64,000 bases of DNA from Bacillota bacterium. GTDB taxonomy: Bacteria; Bacillota; UBA994; UBA5500. Location: assembly GCA_023436245.1 (NCBI GenBank), contig JAEZJZ010000046.1:40160-104159 (forward strand), in the 5' to 3' direction. Position 1 is the first letter of the stretch, and each line of letters opens with the position of its first letter. Position numbers and translations under genes: made by a program. The notes beneath the pieces were generated by a model. That model had not been told where the DNA came from. It searched no databases and saw only the letters and a list, made by a program, of their open reading frames with translations. Of the stretch, positions 35,388-44,800 are shown piece by piece.

Positions 35388-35393
35388 TGGGGA

Positions 35394-35430
35394 AGCGCCA
35401 GCGGCCACTCAGATCAGTGACGCTGGCGCT
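35394..35430 (+). terminator. Terminator after DUF302 gene
   Basis: Ten-base arms agcgccagcg (35394-35403) and cgctggcgct (35421-35430), followed by ttcgct, 6 nt after the stop. The stretch from 35431 to 35594 has no gene. Confidence 0.75.
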
Positions 35431-35594
35431 TTCGCTCAGTCAGCATTCATTTGATGCACAAGGCTCCGGGGCGCTTCGTGGTCATTTCAGACCACCCAGA
35501 TCCGGGGGCAGTGAGAGCCCAAACGCAAGGTCAAGATCCAATTACCAAAAAGAGGGCCGTCTTGGACGGCTAGTCCAAACCGGCGCTTTCTTCG

Positions 35595-35786
35595 CTAATG
35601 GCCGTCCCGTTCGACGGAAGTGATCACCGGACGCCCTTCCCGATCCACCAACACCGTCAGACCACCTGCGTAGCCACTGACGGTGAACAGGTAGTTCACG
35701 CCTGTTTCTGTGTCCTGCAGTATTTGATACTGCACTCCTAAACCGTGCCCCTCGCTATGGATCTTCCGAAAACGCTTCTCTGCCAT
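35595..35786 (-). CDS. DUF6440-like small protein
   Basis: 63-65 residue protein: EKRFRKIHSEGHGLGVQYQILQDTETGVNYLFTVSGYAGGLTVLVDREGRPV. The pattern ...ILxDxxTGVxYLxxxxGYAGGLTxLxDxxGxPV matches the DUF6440 group of small Firmicutes proteins. Function unknown. Third of three consecutive ATG codons (35786) is best placed, 7 nt from AGGAGG. Confidence 0.75.
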   Translation of the reverse strand: MAEKRFRKIHSEGHGLGVQYQILQDTETGVNYLFTVSGYAGGLTVLVDREGRPVITSVERDGH

Positions 35787-35894
35787 CATCATTCCTCCTG
35801 CAAAGCACTATGTTGCCTTAATGATGATCCATACGAAAACCGGCTGCAAAAGTTGCTGCAGGTCCGTTGTTCCCGTCATCTGCAGGTCCCCCGC

Positions 35895-37298
35895 TTACAG
35901 ACAAAGGTCGATAATCACCTGAGCGTAGATCTTGGCAGCTAGGATCAGGTCGTCAACCTGCGCGTACTCATCCGGCCCATGTGCGCGCCCATCTTCGCTG
36001 CCTGGTAACGTGCATCCAAAGCAAACTCCTCCGTCCAGACTGTGCATGTAGGTCTCCGCACCACTGCAGAGGCAGTAGCCTGGGTTCCCGGTATAGTCTT
36101 CATAGACTCGGAGCAGCAACCGGACGAAGTCGCTACTCGGTGAGGCATAATGGGGCTCCAGCAAGCCTAGGGTTTGCAGGGTGATGCCATGTCGCTGCAG
36201 CTTACCGCCCAAGATGCCAACGGTCAACTCTGGCGCTTCCAAGTGAGGCGTGCGACTGTCGATCAGGCCAGATAGCCCTGTTGGGCCATACTCGAAGCAA
36301 CTCAGCGTGATGGTTAGTTCCCCCAGTTGATCATCGCGCATGGCGATGCCGGCAGCTCGACCCTGATGATCGCCGTGAGGAAAGACGCGAATGACGTGTT
36401 GCAGGCGATGGAAGCCGGCGCTGTCGGTGAACGGCATGGCTGCCAGAGCAGTCAGGAGCGCAGTCAATGCGTTAATCCCCTGCCCAGGGGCAAAGGCAGG
36501 ACCGCCTATTCCCTGCACCTTGATCTCCACCTCAGATTCCGCGGCATCGACCGCGAAGACAGCACCGGTCACTTGGCCCACTCGAGCGCAAAACTCACGC
36601 ACCAAGTCGATATCCAGTCCCTCAATCACAGCGGTGGCCTCGGCCGGCACCAGATTGATGCGGCTACCACTCTGCACTGAAACGATGCGGGGCAGCCGCT
36701 TCTCTTCCGGCCAACTAGCGCTAAAGGATGCGCGCAATCCTCCCTTCTCCGCATTCACTACGGGGAAGGACCCATCGCAGGAGAAGACCAGGGGTGGCGG
36801 TGTGTGTTGCGTAAAGTAGTGAGTCAGATCGGCTAACTCGCCCTCCTGATCCGTTCCGATGAGCAATCTGGCGTTCCGTCGCAGGGGAACACCCAACTCC
36901 TTGACGGCTGCCAGAGCGTAAAGCGCGGCGATGGTCGGGCCTTTGTCATCGGTGGCTCCGCGACCGTAGATTCTGCCATCATGAAACATGCCCGCTAAGG
37001 GTGGAAACGTCCAGCCAACCCCCTCTTCCACCACATCCACATGCACCAAGATGCCCAGGGACGTCTGCCGCTCATTCAGGTCAACTACACCGACATAGTT
37101 GTCAAAGTTCGTGGCACAGCAGCCAAGGCGCTCCGCCAGATTCAGTGCTTGTGATAGTGCGGCCGCAGGGCCTGGCCCAAAGGGCAGACCTGGCTGCGGT
37201 TCGCTGCGCACACTTCGGATGGAAATCAACTGCCGAATGTCCTGCACCAACTGGGCACGATGCTGCTCGAAATAGCGATCCAATGCATCCCGATACAT
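35895..37298 (-). CDS. M20-family dipeptidase (PepV/Sapep-like)
   Basis: 467 residues. The metal motif region is ILVHVDVVEEG followed by GRGATDDKGP, whose aspartates bridge the two metals, and the catalytic glutamate area is GTDQEGELADL, where the usual DEE reads DQEGE. The extra lid domain in the middle of the protein and length agree with PepV-type dipeptidases, which act in the cytoplasm on dipeptides. A further metal histidine probably lies in GRAHGPDE near the C-terminus. It is monocistronic, with the start ATG at 37298 following GAGAGGAAGAG. Confidence 0.88.
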   Translation of the reverse strand: MYRDALDRYFEQHRAQLVQDIRQLISIRSVRSEPQPGLPFGPGPAAALSQALNLAERLGCCATNFDNYVGVVDLNERQTSLGILVHVDVVEEGVGWTFPPLAGMFHDGRIYGRGATDDKGPTIAALYALAAVKELGVPLRRNARLLIGTDQEGELADLTHYFTQHTPPPLVFSCDGSFPVVNAEKGGLRASFSASWPEEKRLPRIVSVQSGSRINLVPAEATAVIEGLDIDLVREFCARVGQVTGAVFAVDAAESEVEIKVQGIGGPAFAPGQGINALTALLTALAAMPFTDSAGFHRLQHVIRVFPHGDHQGRAAGIAMRDDQLGELTITLSCFEYGPTGLSGLIDSRTPHLEAPELTVGILGGKLQRHGITLQTLGLLEPHYASPSSDFVRLLLRVYEDYTGNPGYCLCSGAETYMHSLDGGVCFGCTLPGSEDGRAHGPDEYAQVDDLILAAKIYAQVIIDLCL

Positions 37299-37412
37299 GG
37301 TCTCTTCCTCTCCTTGCCGGGCGACCCGGCCACCGCGGTTGTTTCGTTCGCAGGAGCATGTTCGGCGAATGCGACATCGATCCCTGCAATCATCCGCCTA
37401 CACCAGAAAAAG

Positions 37413-37440
37413 CAGTAGGCGCCAAGCATGGCGCCTACTG
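37413..37440 (-). terminator. Terminator of the GntR/ABC module
   Basis: Eleven-base arms cagtaggcgcc (37413-37423) and ggcgcctactg (37430-37440); on the minus strand the hairpin is followed by ctttttc. It ends the operon that finishes at 37467. Its core ggcgcc-aagcat-ggcgcc is close to one palindrome of the composite repeat. Confidence 0.8.
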
Positions 37441-37466
37441 CGAAAGATGTCACTGCCTCTGGCTGA

Positions 37467-38165
37467 CTAACTACGAATGGAAGCGCGCCTGAGCAACAAC
37501 CAACTGCCTAGGGCTGATAGCACAGCACCGCTAAGGAAGGTCAGCACTGCCGCGTGCGGAGCGGGAGTTCCAGACAGCCCGAACATGCTGCCGAGCACTC
37601 GGATGATGCCGCGCACCAGCGCCCCATCGCTTCTGCCATTGAAGTAGGTCAACAGCAGGATGACAAAGACGGGAGAAATGGAAACAAGCGTCTTCACCAG
37701 CGCGTTACTACGGTAGTAGATCATCGTGATCAGCCATCCTCCGTGCGCCGCAAATGTGAACAGGGCGAATGACCAGAGGAAGTCCCAGACCGGCGCTGCG
37801 CTGGCATAGAGCTGCTCAAACAAACCGGAGTAAGGCAGAAACTGGCGCAACACCCCAGTCATGGCCACATCCACCACTGCCATGAAGGCAGCGATTGCGC
37901 TCAGGGCGAGGCTGGTGGCGAAGAAGAACTTGCGCCGCGAGACGTTGTTGGCCTGCGCAAAGCGAAAGGAGGTGCCCAGGCAGTTTAGCCCGGCGATGAA
38001 GATGAAGATCATGGCGGCCATGCCAAACCCGGAAAGCTCGCCGTCACCACTACTGATGCTCATGCCGAACAGGGCAAGGACGACAGCGCAAACCAGATAG
38101 AAGATAATCAGGGCGTTGCACGAATCGCGCAACTGGAATCGCATCACTTTCAGCACTCTGTCCAT
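37467..38165 (-). CDS. ABC-2-type permease of the GntR-regulated module
   Basis: 232-residue membrane protein with six membrane segments (roughly 18-38, 48-68, 90-108, 130-152, 165-190, 205-225). Partner of the ATPase whose stop is 13 nt upstream. No other domain. In this type of module the cargo is usually an antimicrobial or lipid-linked compound; here it is not known. Confidence 0.8.
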   Translation of the reverse strand: MDRVLKVMRFQLRDSCNALIIFYLVCAVVLALFGMSISSGDGELSGFGMAAMIFIFIAGLNCLGTSFRFAQANNVSRRKFFFATSLALSAIAAFMAVVDVAMTGVLRQFLPYSGLFEQLYASAAPVWDFLWSFALFTFAAHGGWLITMIYYRSNALVKTLVSISPVFVILLLTYFNGRSDGALVRGIIRVLGSMFGLSGTPAPHAAVLTFLSGAVLSALGSWLLLRRASIRS

Positions 38166-38178
38166 TTCTCCGCCCCCC

Positions 38179-39039
38179 TCAGTTGGTCAAGCTGATGAAC
38201 AGCTTCTGCAGTTCCACTTTGTCGATATCCAAGCCGAGCTCGTTCGCCAGTCTCAAGTCCGCCTGCTGCCGATCCTCCAGCACAGTAACTGACTTGAAGC
38301 GCCCCATGGCCTCCATCCCGGCACACTCCTTGCCGGCGATGTACTGGTCGACCTTGTCGCTCTCCCCAGAGACGGTGTAGGCTTGAGCCAGTAGGTCGAG
38401 CACTGGGCGCTGCAGCACCACCCGCCCGTCCCGAATGATGATCACTTCCTCCAGGACGTCAGACACCTCTTCGATCAGGTGGGTGGAGATGATCACCGTC
38501 TTGGGCTGCTCGCTGTAGTTGCGAAGCAACTCCTTGTAGAACAAGTCCCGGTGGTTGGCATCCAGCCCCAGCACCGGCTCATCCATGACGATGATTGGAG
38601 CATTGCTGGCCAGCGCGACGATTGCCTTGAAGATGGATGCATAGCCGGTGGACAGCTCGCGCACGCGCCGACTCAGATTGAGACCGAACTTCTGTGCCAA
38701 CTCAGAGGCATAGGAGAGGTCGAACGCAGGGTAGAACTCTTGGCTCCAGTGAAATAGCTCCCGCACTCGCATCGCCGGGGGATAGAGATTGGCCTCCATC
38801 ATGTAGAAGATTTGGCCCAAAGCGCGGTCATTCTCCTGCACCGACTCGCCATCGACGGTAATCTCACCCGCAGTCGGGAAGATGCGATTGGTGAGCAGGT
38901 TGAGTAGAGTCGTCTTGCCGGCGCCATTCCGCCCCAGGAGCCCGTAAATCCGATTCGGCTGGATGGTGAGGTTAATGTCATCCAGGGCCCGCGTGGAGCC
39001 GTAGTCCTTCCTGATCTGTTTAATCTCGATTACGCTCAT
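38179..39039 (-). CDS. ABC transporter ATP-binding protein (YtrB-like)
   Basis: 286 residues: Walker A GRNGAGKTT (about residue 36-44), signature-like ELSTGYASIFKAIVAL, in which LSGGQ is replaced by LSTGY, Walker B IIVMDEPVLGLDANHRD, H-loop STHL. The altered signature is usual in YtrB-type proteins. Its start overlaps the GntR stop by 4 nt, so translation is coupled. Confidence 0.88.
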   Translation of the reverse strand: MSVIEIKQIRKDYGSTRALDDINLTIQPNRIYGLLGRNGAGKTTLLNLLTNRIFPTAGEITVDGESVQENDRALGQIFYMMEANLYPPAMRVRELFHWSQEFYPAFDLSYASELAQKFGLNLSRRVRELSTGYASIFKAIVALASNAPIIVMDEPVLGLDANHRDLFYKELLRNYSEQPKTVIISTHLIEEVSDVLEEVIIIRDGRVVLQRPVLDLLAQAYTVSGESDKVDQYIAGKECAGMEAMGRFKSVTVLEDRQQADLRLANELGLDIDKVELQKLFISLTN

Positions 39040-39404
39040 TTCTGCGCGCCCCTCTCTATCATGGCGATGATCTCGTCTGCCGATATCTCCAGCTTCGCCG
39101 CTTCTTCCAGCAGCACCCGCACAAAGTTCTCGTAGAAGTTCTGGCGACGCTTCTGCCGGATACTCTCTTTAGCCCCAGTAGCCACGAACATGCCCACACC
39201 TCGCTTCTTGTAGAGCACTCCTTCATCCACCAACAGATTCAGCCCCTTGCCTGCGGTAGCCGGGTTGATGCGCAAGTTCACCGCCAATTCGGTGGTGGAG
39301 AACACTTGGGCCTCCTCCTCGAAGATACCCTTGAGAATGTCGTCCTCAATCGTCTCTGCCAACTGCAGATAGATCGGCTTCTCACTGTCGAAGTTCAGTC
39401 GCAA
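39036..39404 (-). CDS. GntR-family regulator, YtrA subfamily
   Basis: 122 residues: RLNFDSEKPIYLQLAETIEDDILKGIFEEEAQVFSTTELAVNLRINPATAGKGLNLLVDEGVLYKKRGVGMFV is the winged-helix DNA-binding domain. The short C-terminal helix pair without a ligand domain marks the YtrA subfamily, which is usually encoded with its own ABC transporter. TTG at 39404 is chosen because GGGAGGGGG lies 8 nt upstream; starting earlier (TTG 39434) would put the site within the coding part. A promoter and an operator-like dyad lie just upstream. Confidence 0.88.
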   Translation of the reverse strand: MRLNFDSEKPIYLQLAETIEDDILKGIFEEEAQVFSTTELAVNLRINPATAGKGLNLLVDEGVLYKKRGVGMFVATGAKESIRQKRRQNFYENFVRVLLEEAAKLEISADEIIAMIERGAQK

Positions 39405-39441
39405 TCCGCAAACCCCCTCCCGAGTAGCAATCACTTAATTG

Positions 39442-39463
39442 GTTCATTACTCTTGTAACTAAC
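39442..39463 (-). promoter_or_regulatory. Putative YtrA-type operator
   Basis: Imperfect dyad gttcattac / gtaactaac (7 of 9 symmetric positions) with a 4-base centre. It overlaps the 3' edge of the -10 region, suggesting autorepression. Confidence 0.5.
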
Positions 39464-39490
39464 TATATAACCAGCTAACCCACCTGTCAA
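39462..39490 (-). promoter_or_regulatory. Promoter of the gntR-ABC operon
   Basis: On the minus strand: TTGACA (39490-39485), 17-bp spacer, TATAGT (39467-39462). The other GntR module (52342) has the same -35, spacer length and -10. Confidence 0.8.
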
Positions 39491-39598
39491 GGGAGAATCT
39501 GCCCCGTTGCCAACACTTTCGGGGTAAGGGTTAGTCATCTTCCGTGATTGAGTTGTGATAGTATAGAAAAAATGGTTGTATTAGCGGGGTGTGGGTTC

Positions 39599-40414
39599 GT
39601 GAGTCAATTAAGATATGCTATCATCGGCCTGATCATCGGTATTGCCTCGATCACTCCGGGCATGAGCGGCGGAGCCTTAGCCGCTGCCCTCGGCCTCTAT
39701 GAGCGAATGGTGCAGGCGATCAGCCACCCCTTGCGGGATCTGCGGAGAAACCTGGTCTTTCTGCTGCCAGTTGGAATCGGCGCTGCCGTCGGTGTGGTCG
39801 GCTTTAGCAACGTGATGGAATGGCTGATGCAGCAAGCCCCGAACCAAGTGAAGTGGCTGTTCTTGGGGCTGGTGGCCGGAAGCGTGCCTTCACTGATGCG
39901 CACCGCTAACTCCAAAGGCTTCCACTGGCGTTGGCTGCTCTACACCCTGGTCGCGCTGGCCAGCTTGCCCCTGTTCAACCTGCTGCAGCAAAGCTGGTCA
40001 GCAGTGACTGCGCCTGGCGGCAGCAGCGGATGGATGGCGTTCCTCGGCTATGGACTGATGCTCGCAGTGGGCACAATCGTACCCGGCATCAGCACGTCCT
40101 TCATTCTGATGGCCTTCGGAGTCTATGACCAACTGCTCAGGGCTATGGCCACGCTTGATCTCGAAATCCTCTTCCCCACCGGCCTCGGCTTTTGTCTGGG
40201 AGTTCTCCTGCTGGCCCGCCTGGTGGAGATGCTCTTCCGCCGGTTCCACTCCCAGGCGTATTACACTGTCCTAGGCTTCCTGCTCGGCTCGGCGTTGCTT
40301 ATTCTGCCTAGTCCAGTGTTCGGGTGGCCGCTGCTGCTGGACATCGGCCTCTTCGTCTTGGGGGTGTCCATCAGCCTGCTGATGCTACGGCTGAGCCCGA
40401 CCAGCCAATCGTGA
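39599..40414 (+). CDS. popT: DUF368 membrane protein, putative undecaprenyl-phosphate translocase
   Basis: 271-residue protein with eight or nine membrane segments. The twice-repeated signature GIASITPGMSGGALAAALG and AVGTIVPGISTSFILMAFGVYD is the DUF368 hallmark. DUF368 (PopT) proteins have been reported to recycle undecaprenyl phosphate across the membrane for cell-wall synthesis. GTG at 39599 is chosen for its position before the first helix, though the GGGGTG site is weak. It stands between divergent genes, with a terminator at 40423-40462. Confidence 0.82.
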   Translation: MSQLRYAIIGLIIGIASITPGMSGGALAAALGLYERMVQAISHPLRDLRRNLVFLLPVGIGAAVGVVGFSNVMEWLMQQAPNQVKWLFLGLVAGSVPSLMRTANSKGFHWRWLLYTLVALASLPLFNLLQQSWSAVTAPGGSSGWMAFLGYGLMLAVGTIVPGISTSFILMAFGVYDQLLRAMATLDLEILFPTGLGFCLGVLLLARLVEMLFRRFHSQAYYTVLGFLLGSALLILPSPVFGWPLLLDIGLFVLGVSISLLMLRLSPTSQS

Positions 40415-40422
40415 CCGATGCA

Positions 40423-40462
40423 AAGCAGAGGCGATTCTTTAGGAAGACGCTTCTGCTTTTTT
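40423..40462 (+). terminator. Terminator of the DUF368 gene
   Basis: Eleven-base stem aagcagaggcg (40423-40433) / cgcttctgctt (40448-40458) with one mismatch, followed by tttt. Confidence 0.85.
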
Positions 40463-40582
40463 GGCGGCGCCACTATACTTGGAAAGACGAATGATGATCA
40501 TCTAAAATAAACCGTCAGAGCGGGTAGGTCTTGATCACGCCTGGAGCGAATAGACAGTTAATCACGTAGAGGGGGGAACCGA

Positions 40583-41746
40583 ATGGCTACTGTGGCCATC
40601 AAGGACTGTGCCAATTACTGCCAGGAATCATTGAGCGCGGCGATTCAATCTGGAGTGCAAGCGCTGGGGGGCTGGGCGCGATTCGTGCAGCCCGGCCAAA
40701 AAGTGCTGCTGAAGGTGAACATGATTGGACCGGTTTCGCCAGAGAAGGCCGCCACCACTCATCCGGAGTTCGTGCGGGCCATCGTCCGGCAACTGAAGCA
40801 ACTCGGTGCCGAGGTCTGGGTGGGCGATAGCGCCGGTGGGGCTATCGCTGGCATCGCGCCGACAGCGCGGGCGCTGGAGGTCTGCGGCTATGCCCAGGTC
40901 TGCCGCGAGGAAGGCGTCAGGCTGGTCAACTTCGACAGCGAGGGAGCGGTAGCCGTTCCCAGCCGGACCAAGAGCGTCTTCCCGGAGTTCCACGTCGCTA
41001 AGGCACTGACAGAGGCGGATGTGGTGATCAACCTGCCTAAGTTCAAGACCCACTCGGCGCAACTCTACACCGGCGCCGTTAAGAACCTGTTTGGCGCCCT
41101 ACCCGGTCTGAGCAAAGCAACATATCATGCGGCAGCGCCCGACCAGGAAGCCTTCGGCGAACTGGTCGCCGATCTGCATCAGGCTTGCCACCCGGCACTG
41201 CACATCATGGACGCGGTAATCGGGCACGAAGGCAACGGCCCGACGGCTGGATCACCCCACCCGGTTGGGAAAATTCTAGCCGCAACTGACCCGGTCGCTC
41301 TGGACGCGGTCGCCTGCCGGATGATGGGCATCGACCCGCTGCAGGTGACTATTGTCAAGCACGCCGCCAGGCTGGGACTCGGCACCCTGCAAGAGTCCGA
41401 CATCAGCCTGCAGGGAGACTACGACCAGCCGCCCCGCGTCGCCAACTGGCGCGTACCCAACGGAGGCGGCATGCGCGGCCCCCGCTGGCTGCTCCCGGGT
41501 ATCATCAGCTTCTTCCGCACCCGCCCCGTGGTCGACCCCAAGCTCTGCCGCCACTGCAACATGTGCGTGGACAGTTGCCCGGTCAAGGCCATCGACAAAC
41601 GCAGCAAGCAGATCGACTACCAGACCTGCATCGGCTGCATGTGCTGCCACGAACTCTGCCAACACCACGCCGTGGAACTGCGCCGCAGCAACCGCCTGGC
41701 CGGCTGGCTCATGCGCCGCAGCGACCGGGAGAACGCTCATAGATAG
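40583..41746 (+). CDS. DUF362 protein with two C-terminal [4Fe-4S] sites
   Basis: 387 residues: DUF362 domain of ~300 residues (VLLKVNMIGPVSPEKAATTHPEFVRAIV, LPKFKTHSAQLYTGAVKNLFGALPG) followed by a ferredoxin domain near residues 330-375, with CRHCNMCVDSCP and CIGCMCCHELC. DUF362 proteins are common in anaerobes, and their reaction is not known. The layout suggests an iron-sulfur cluster or electron-transfer protein. Start ATG at 40583 follows AGAGGGGGG. Confidence 0.85.
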   Translation: MATVAIKDCANYCQESLSAAIQSGVQALGGWARFVQPGQKVLLKVNMIGPVSPEKAATTHPEFVRAIVRQLKQLGAEVWVGDSAGGAIAGIAPTARALEVCGYAQVCREEGVRLVNFDSEGAVAVPSRTKSVFPEFHVAKALTEADVVINLPKFKTHSAQLYTGAVKNLFGALPGLSKATYHAAAPDQEAFGELVADLHQACHPALHIMDAVIGHEGNGPTAGSPHPVGKILAATDPVALDAVACRMMGIDPLQVTIVKHAARLGLGTLQESDISLQGDYDQPPRVANWRVPNGGGMRGPRWLLPGIISFFRTRPVVDPKLCRHCNMCVDSCPVKAIDKRSKQIDYQTCIGCMCCHELCQHHAVELRRSNRLAGWLMRRSDRENAHR

Positions 41747-41753
41747 GCACGGC

Positions 41754-41776
41754 GGAACGCGAGGACCCCGCGTTCC
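41754..41776. repeat. GGAACGCG hairpin repeat, copy 2
   Basis: ggaacgcg / cgcgttcc arms around aggaccc; related to the hairpin at 6997-7035 by its GGAACGCG core. Confidence 0.5.
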
Positions 41777-41788
41777 TGTTCCAAATAA

Positions 41789-41823
41789 CGAGAGGCGGCT
41801 TCTGTCAAAGAAGCCGCCTCTCG
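41789..41823. terminator. Bidirectional terminator
   Basis: Fifteen-base arms cgagaggcggcttct (41789-41803) and agaagccgcctctcg (41809-41823). On the minus strand it is followed by ttattt. It lies between the converging genes ending at 41746 and 41864. Confidence 0.85.
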
Positions 41824-41863
41824 CGTGCACTACATGGCTGTCACTGGGATAGCTAACCTCACG

Positions 41864-44800
41864 TCATACCTCTGGCTGAAAGGGCCTCCAAGAATATGCC
41901 CAGGCATCACCCTTGTCGCTTAACACCAGGTCACCCTCTAACGCCACCTGTGGATATAGTTTGGGTAGGAAGTCTAGCATTGCCTCGCCGTAGTCCCCGG
42001 TTTCGGCGTGCGGCAGGTTGATTACCAGTCTGCCGTCGCTGGTGTAATATGCAGAAAGGGCGAGGCTGACTCCCAGATCGCTCCTCAGATTGACGGACTG
42101 CAAAAGGCGAACAGACACCTCTCCTGGAAGTGCGAGAAAGAAGCGATCGTCATTCGGTGTCGCCGCAAACTGCAATACCACCTGATTGAGCGCATTGTCT
42201 AACGCGACTGACTCAATGTCGAGGGCGGTACTGCTCCAAATCCGTGTTGTCCAGCAGCAGTTGCCCACCAACGGCTGGTCATCCGTAGTACGAACCTTGT
42301 TCGGAGACGTAACAGTAATCTCATACTCGCTAACAGATTGAACTGCGGGAATGGTCAAGCTGATTGTCTTGTATGAGGGATAGACGGTGATTCCTGTCAG
42401 CGCCTCACCAGGGACTCCCCCAATGATCGGCTTGACGGAGAAGTCATTTCCAGATAGACTCAGGTTTCCCATTAGGACTGCGCTTAGATGAAGCTCCGCA
42501 TAGACATGCGTAGAGTCAGCCTCCGCGCTGGCACGAGTTATCCGGAAATCAGCGACGGTTAATGGCGTGGTCTCAGCCGATTTGCTGTACGCATAGCGAC
42601 TAGCACCATCATTCGGCACCGTGACAACGTATGCTCGGTAACTCTCTCCTACCGCGACTGGCCGACCCTCCCAATCGAGCAAGTCTGCACTTAGCTGCAC
42701 TGGCGAGTCAGTGGAAGTGTTGATACTCTGATAACGCGAACTGGGCATATCAGTGAGGTCTCCGAGCTTCAGCTGATAGTAGTTCGAGGCATGGAGAATA
42801 ACTCTATACTCAGCCACATTCGTCTGGTCGCTCGGCAGTGTAAGGCCTAGGTCAAAGTCTGAGGCGTCCCCGGCATCCCTCTCGTCTGAGAGCGTGATCT
42901 CGCTGACCGGAGGAACAGTTATGCGCTCCAGACCAACGCTAACTTGAGAGGTGGGGCCATTGGCGTAAATGCCTGAGCCCAGGCTGGTCACCATTGCATA
43001 GTAGTTGACTGCCTGCAATGAACCATTCCAAGTTCGCTTGTCGGCGATGTCGATTACCTGGGAAAAGTCATAGCTGTCTATTTGCGAGTCCACATCCACT
43101 TCGTAGATGGTCTCGGATTGGTCCAGCGTTTCTCCACTATTTAGGGCCAGACGATAGCCTGCTGCGTTGTTGACTGGTTCCCAGTCAAGCGTTGAACCGT
43201 CTGACCAAACGGGGGTCTCAACACCTGCCAATGCTATCGGCCCCACAAGTGCTTGCGATAGTGAGGAGTATGCGCCGTCAGCGTAGACCTGCCCATCACC
43301 AATCGCCCTGATCTGAACGGTGTAGATGCCGTCCCCGTTCGCTCTCAGTAGCTCGCCCAAGTCATAGCTCGTTGCCGTCTTGCCCAAAGTGATCACCCTG
43401 ATTGGAGAGCCATCCTTGCAGACCTGCAAACGGTAAGCAGAAGCGCCGTCGAGAGTTGTCCATTCTGCTCTAGCTGGGGATGATTCACTCCAGGTTGGAG
43501 CGCTCATGGTTGGCAGGCGAGTAGCATCTGCTGTGGGAACTGGGGCTGAGACAACGCGCACAGCATCCTCTCCGTCCACATAGGCCAGATACACAGTGTT
43601 CCCGGCTACGGTCAGAGAAGGTGTCAGGCCCCCGGAAATGCCCACCCCACCAAAGTGCGTCCAGACTCCGTCATTCAGCCGCTGCACGCCGGCCAATTGA
43701 CCCGTCTGGTAGGTTACAAACAGCTGTCCGCCTAACACGGCTAACTTGGGCCGACTCACAGTTTCCTCAGCAAAATCATCTGAGCCTATCGACTGGAACT
43801 CTTCAGTGGTCCCGTCATAGTGAAGCAGACGCGGTCCAATATGATCAAAGAACGAGGTCATCAGGTAGAGCTCGTCACCAGACCATTGCAGTTCAAACAC
43901 CTCAGATTGATCGTTTGTCCCACTATTATACGTGGTCAAGGAGTCCCATACCCCATCTGAATAGGTAAACAGATACACGGGGTCATAGTCTGTCGAGCGC
44001 CGATAAGCCACATACGGAATCCCATCCTTGACTGCAACGTCAATACCAGTCGCTTTGTCCGGGCTAAAGATCAGACCGCCGGGACCCAATTGTTCCCAGC
44101 CATCCCCAAGAGAGCGAAAGACAAACGGGCGGCGCGGGTATCCGGTAGATGGGCCTTCCGTGGGCAAACAGATTGCCACATAAGCTACCTCCTGTCCTAG
44201 CCCGCCAGACAAGTCCAGAGCCAGGTCAAAGCTGTTCATGATGTCGACACTTGTGTGGTTGGCAACTCTGTCACCTCCAACCAACTGCCATTGACCGTTC
44301 CGGTAGCGCTTCACCCAAATGCCTGCATTTATAGCACTGTGATTGACATATGAGATGTACGGCTCGCCATTGTGGATTCTCAATTGGACCCTCCCAGAAG
44401 AAGTGGGAGATGCATTCGCCAATTCAGACCAAGCCTGTCCGTCCCACTTCCAAACGTGGGCTGCTTGATCTGCGCCGAGATAGGCAACATAAACCTGGTT
44501 CCCATCAGCCTCTGCAGACAGACAGGAATAGCCATTTCCTAGAGCTGGCAGTAGGACAGAGGCGTCGCCCACCGGCAACCAGATTTGGTTGGCAGCAATT
44601 GCCGGCCCCAGCGAATTGCTGACAGCGGTTTGTCCAGCCTTCCCCTGGGCGTCCTGCGGCGTTACCTCTGCCCAAACGCTCAAACCTTCATCTGCGTCGA
44701 CAACGATGTAAGAAGAGCCACTGGCGTCGGCAATCGCCAGCTTTTCCGGGTCATCGGCCCCGTCTCCTCGGTACCACTGAATCTGACTCTCGCCCTCAAG

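Noticed and set aside
35387..35623. 78-residue open frame after the DUF302 gene
   Set aside because: It starts within the DUF302 stop, crosses the terminator hairpin and overlaps the DUF6440 gene; no ribosome binding site or family match.
40492..40503. FNR-like sequence TGATGATCATCT upstream of the DUF362 gene
   Set aside because: One core mismatch, and no -10 hexamer at the distance seen in the two accepted boxes.
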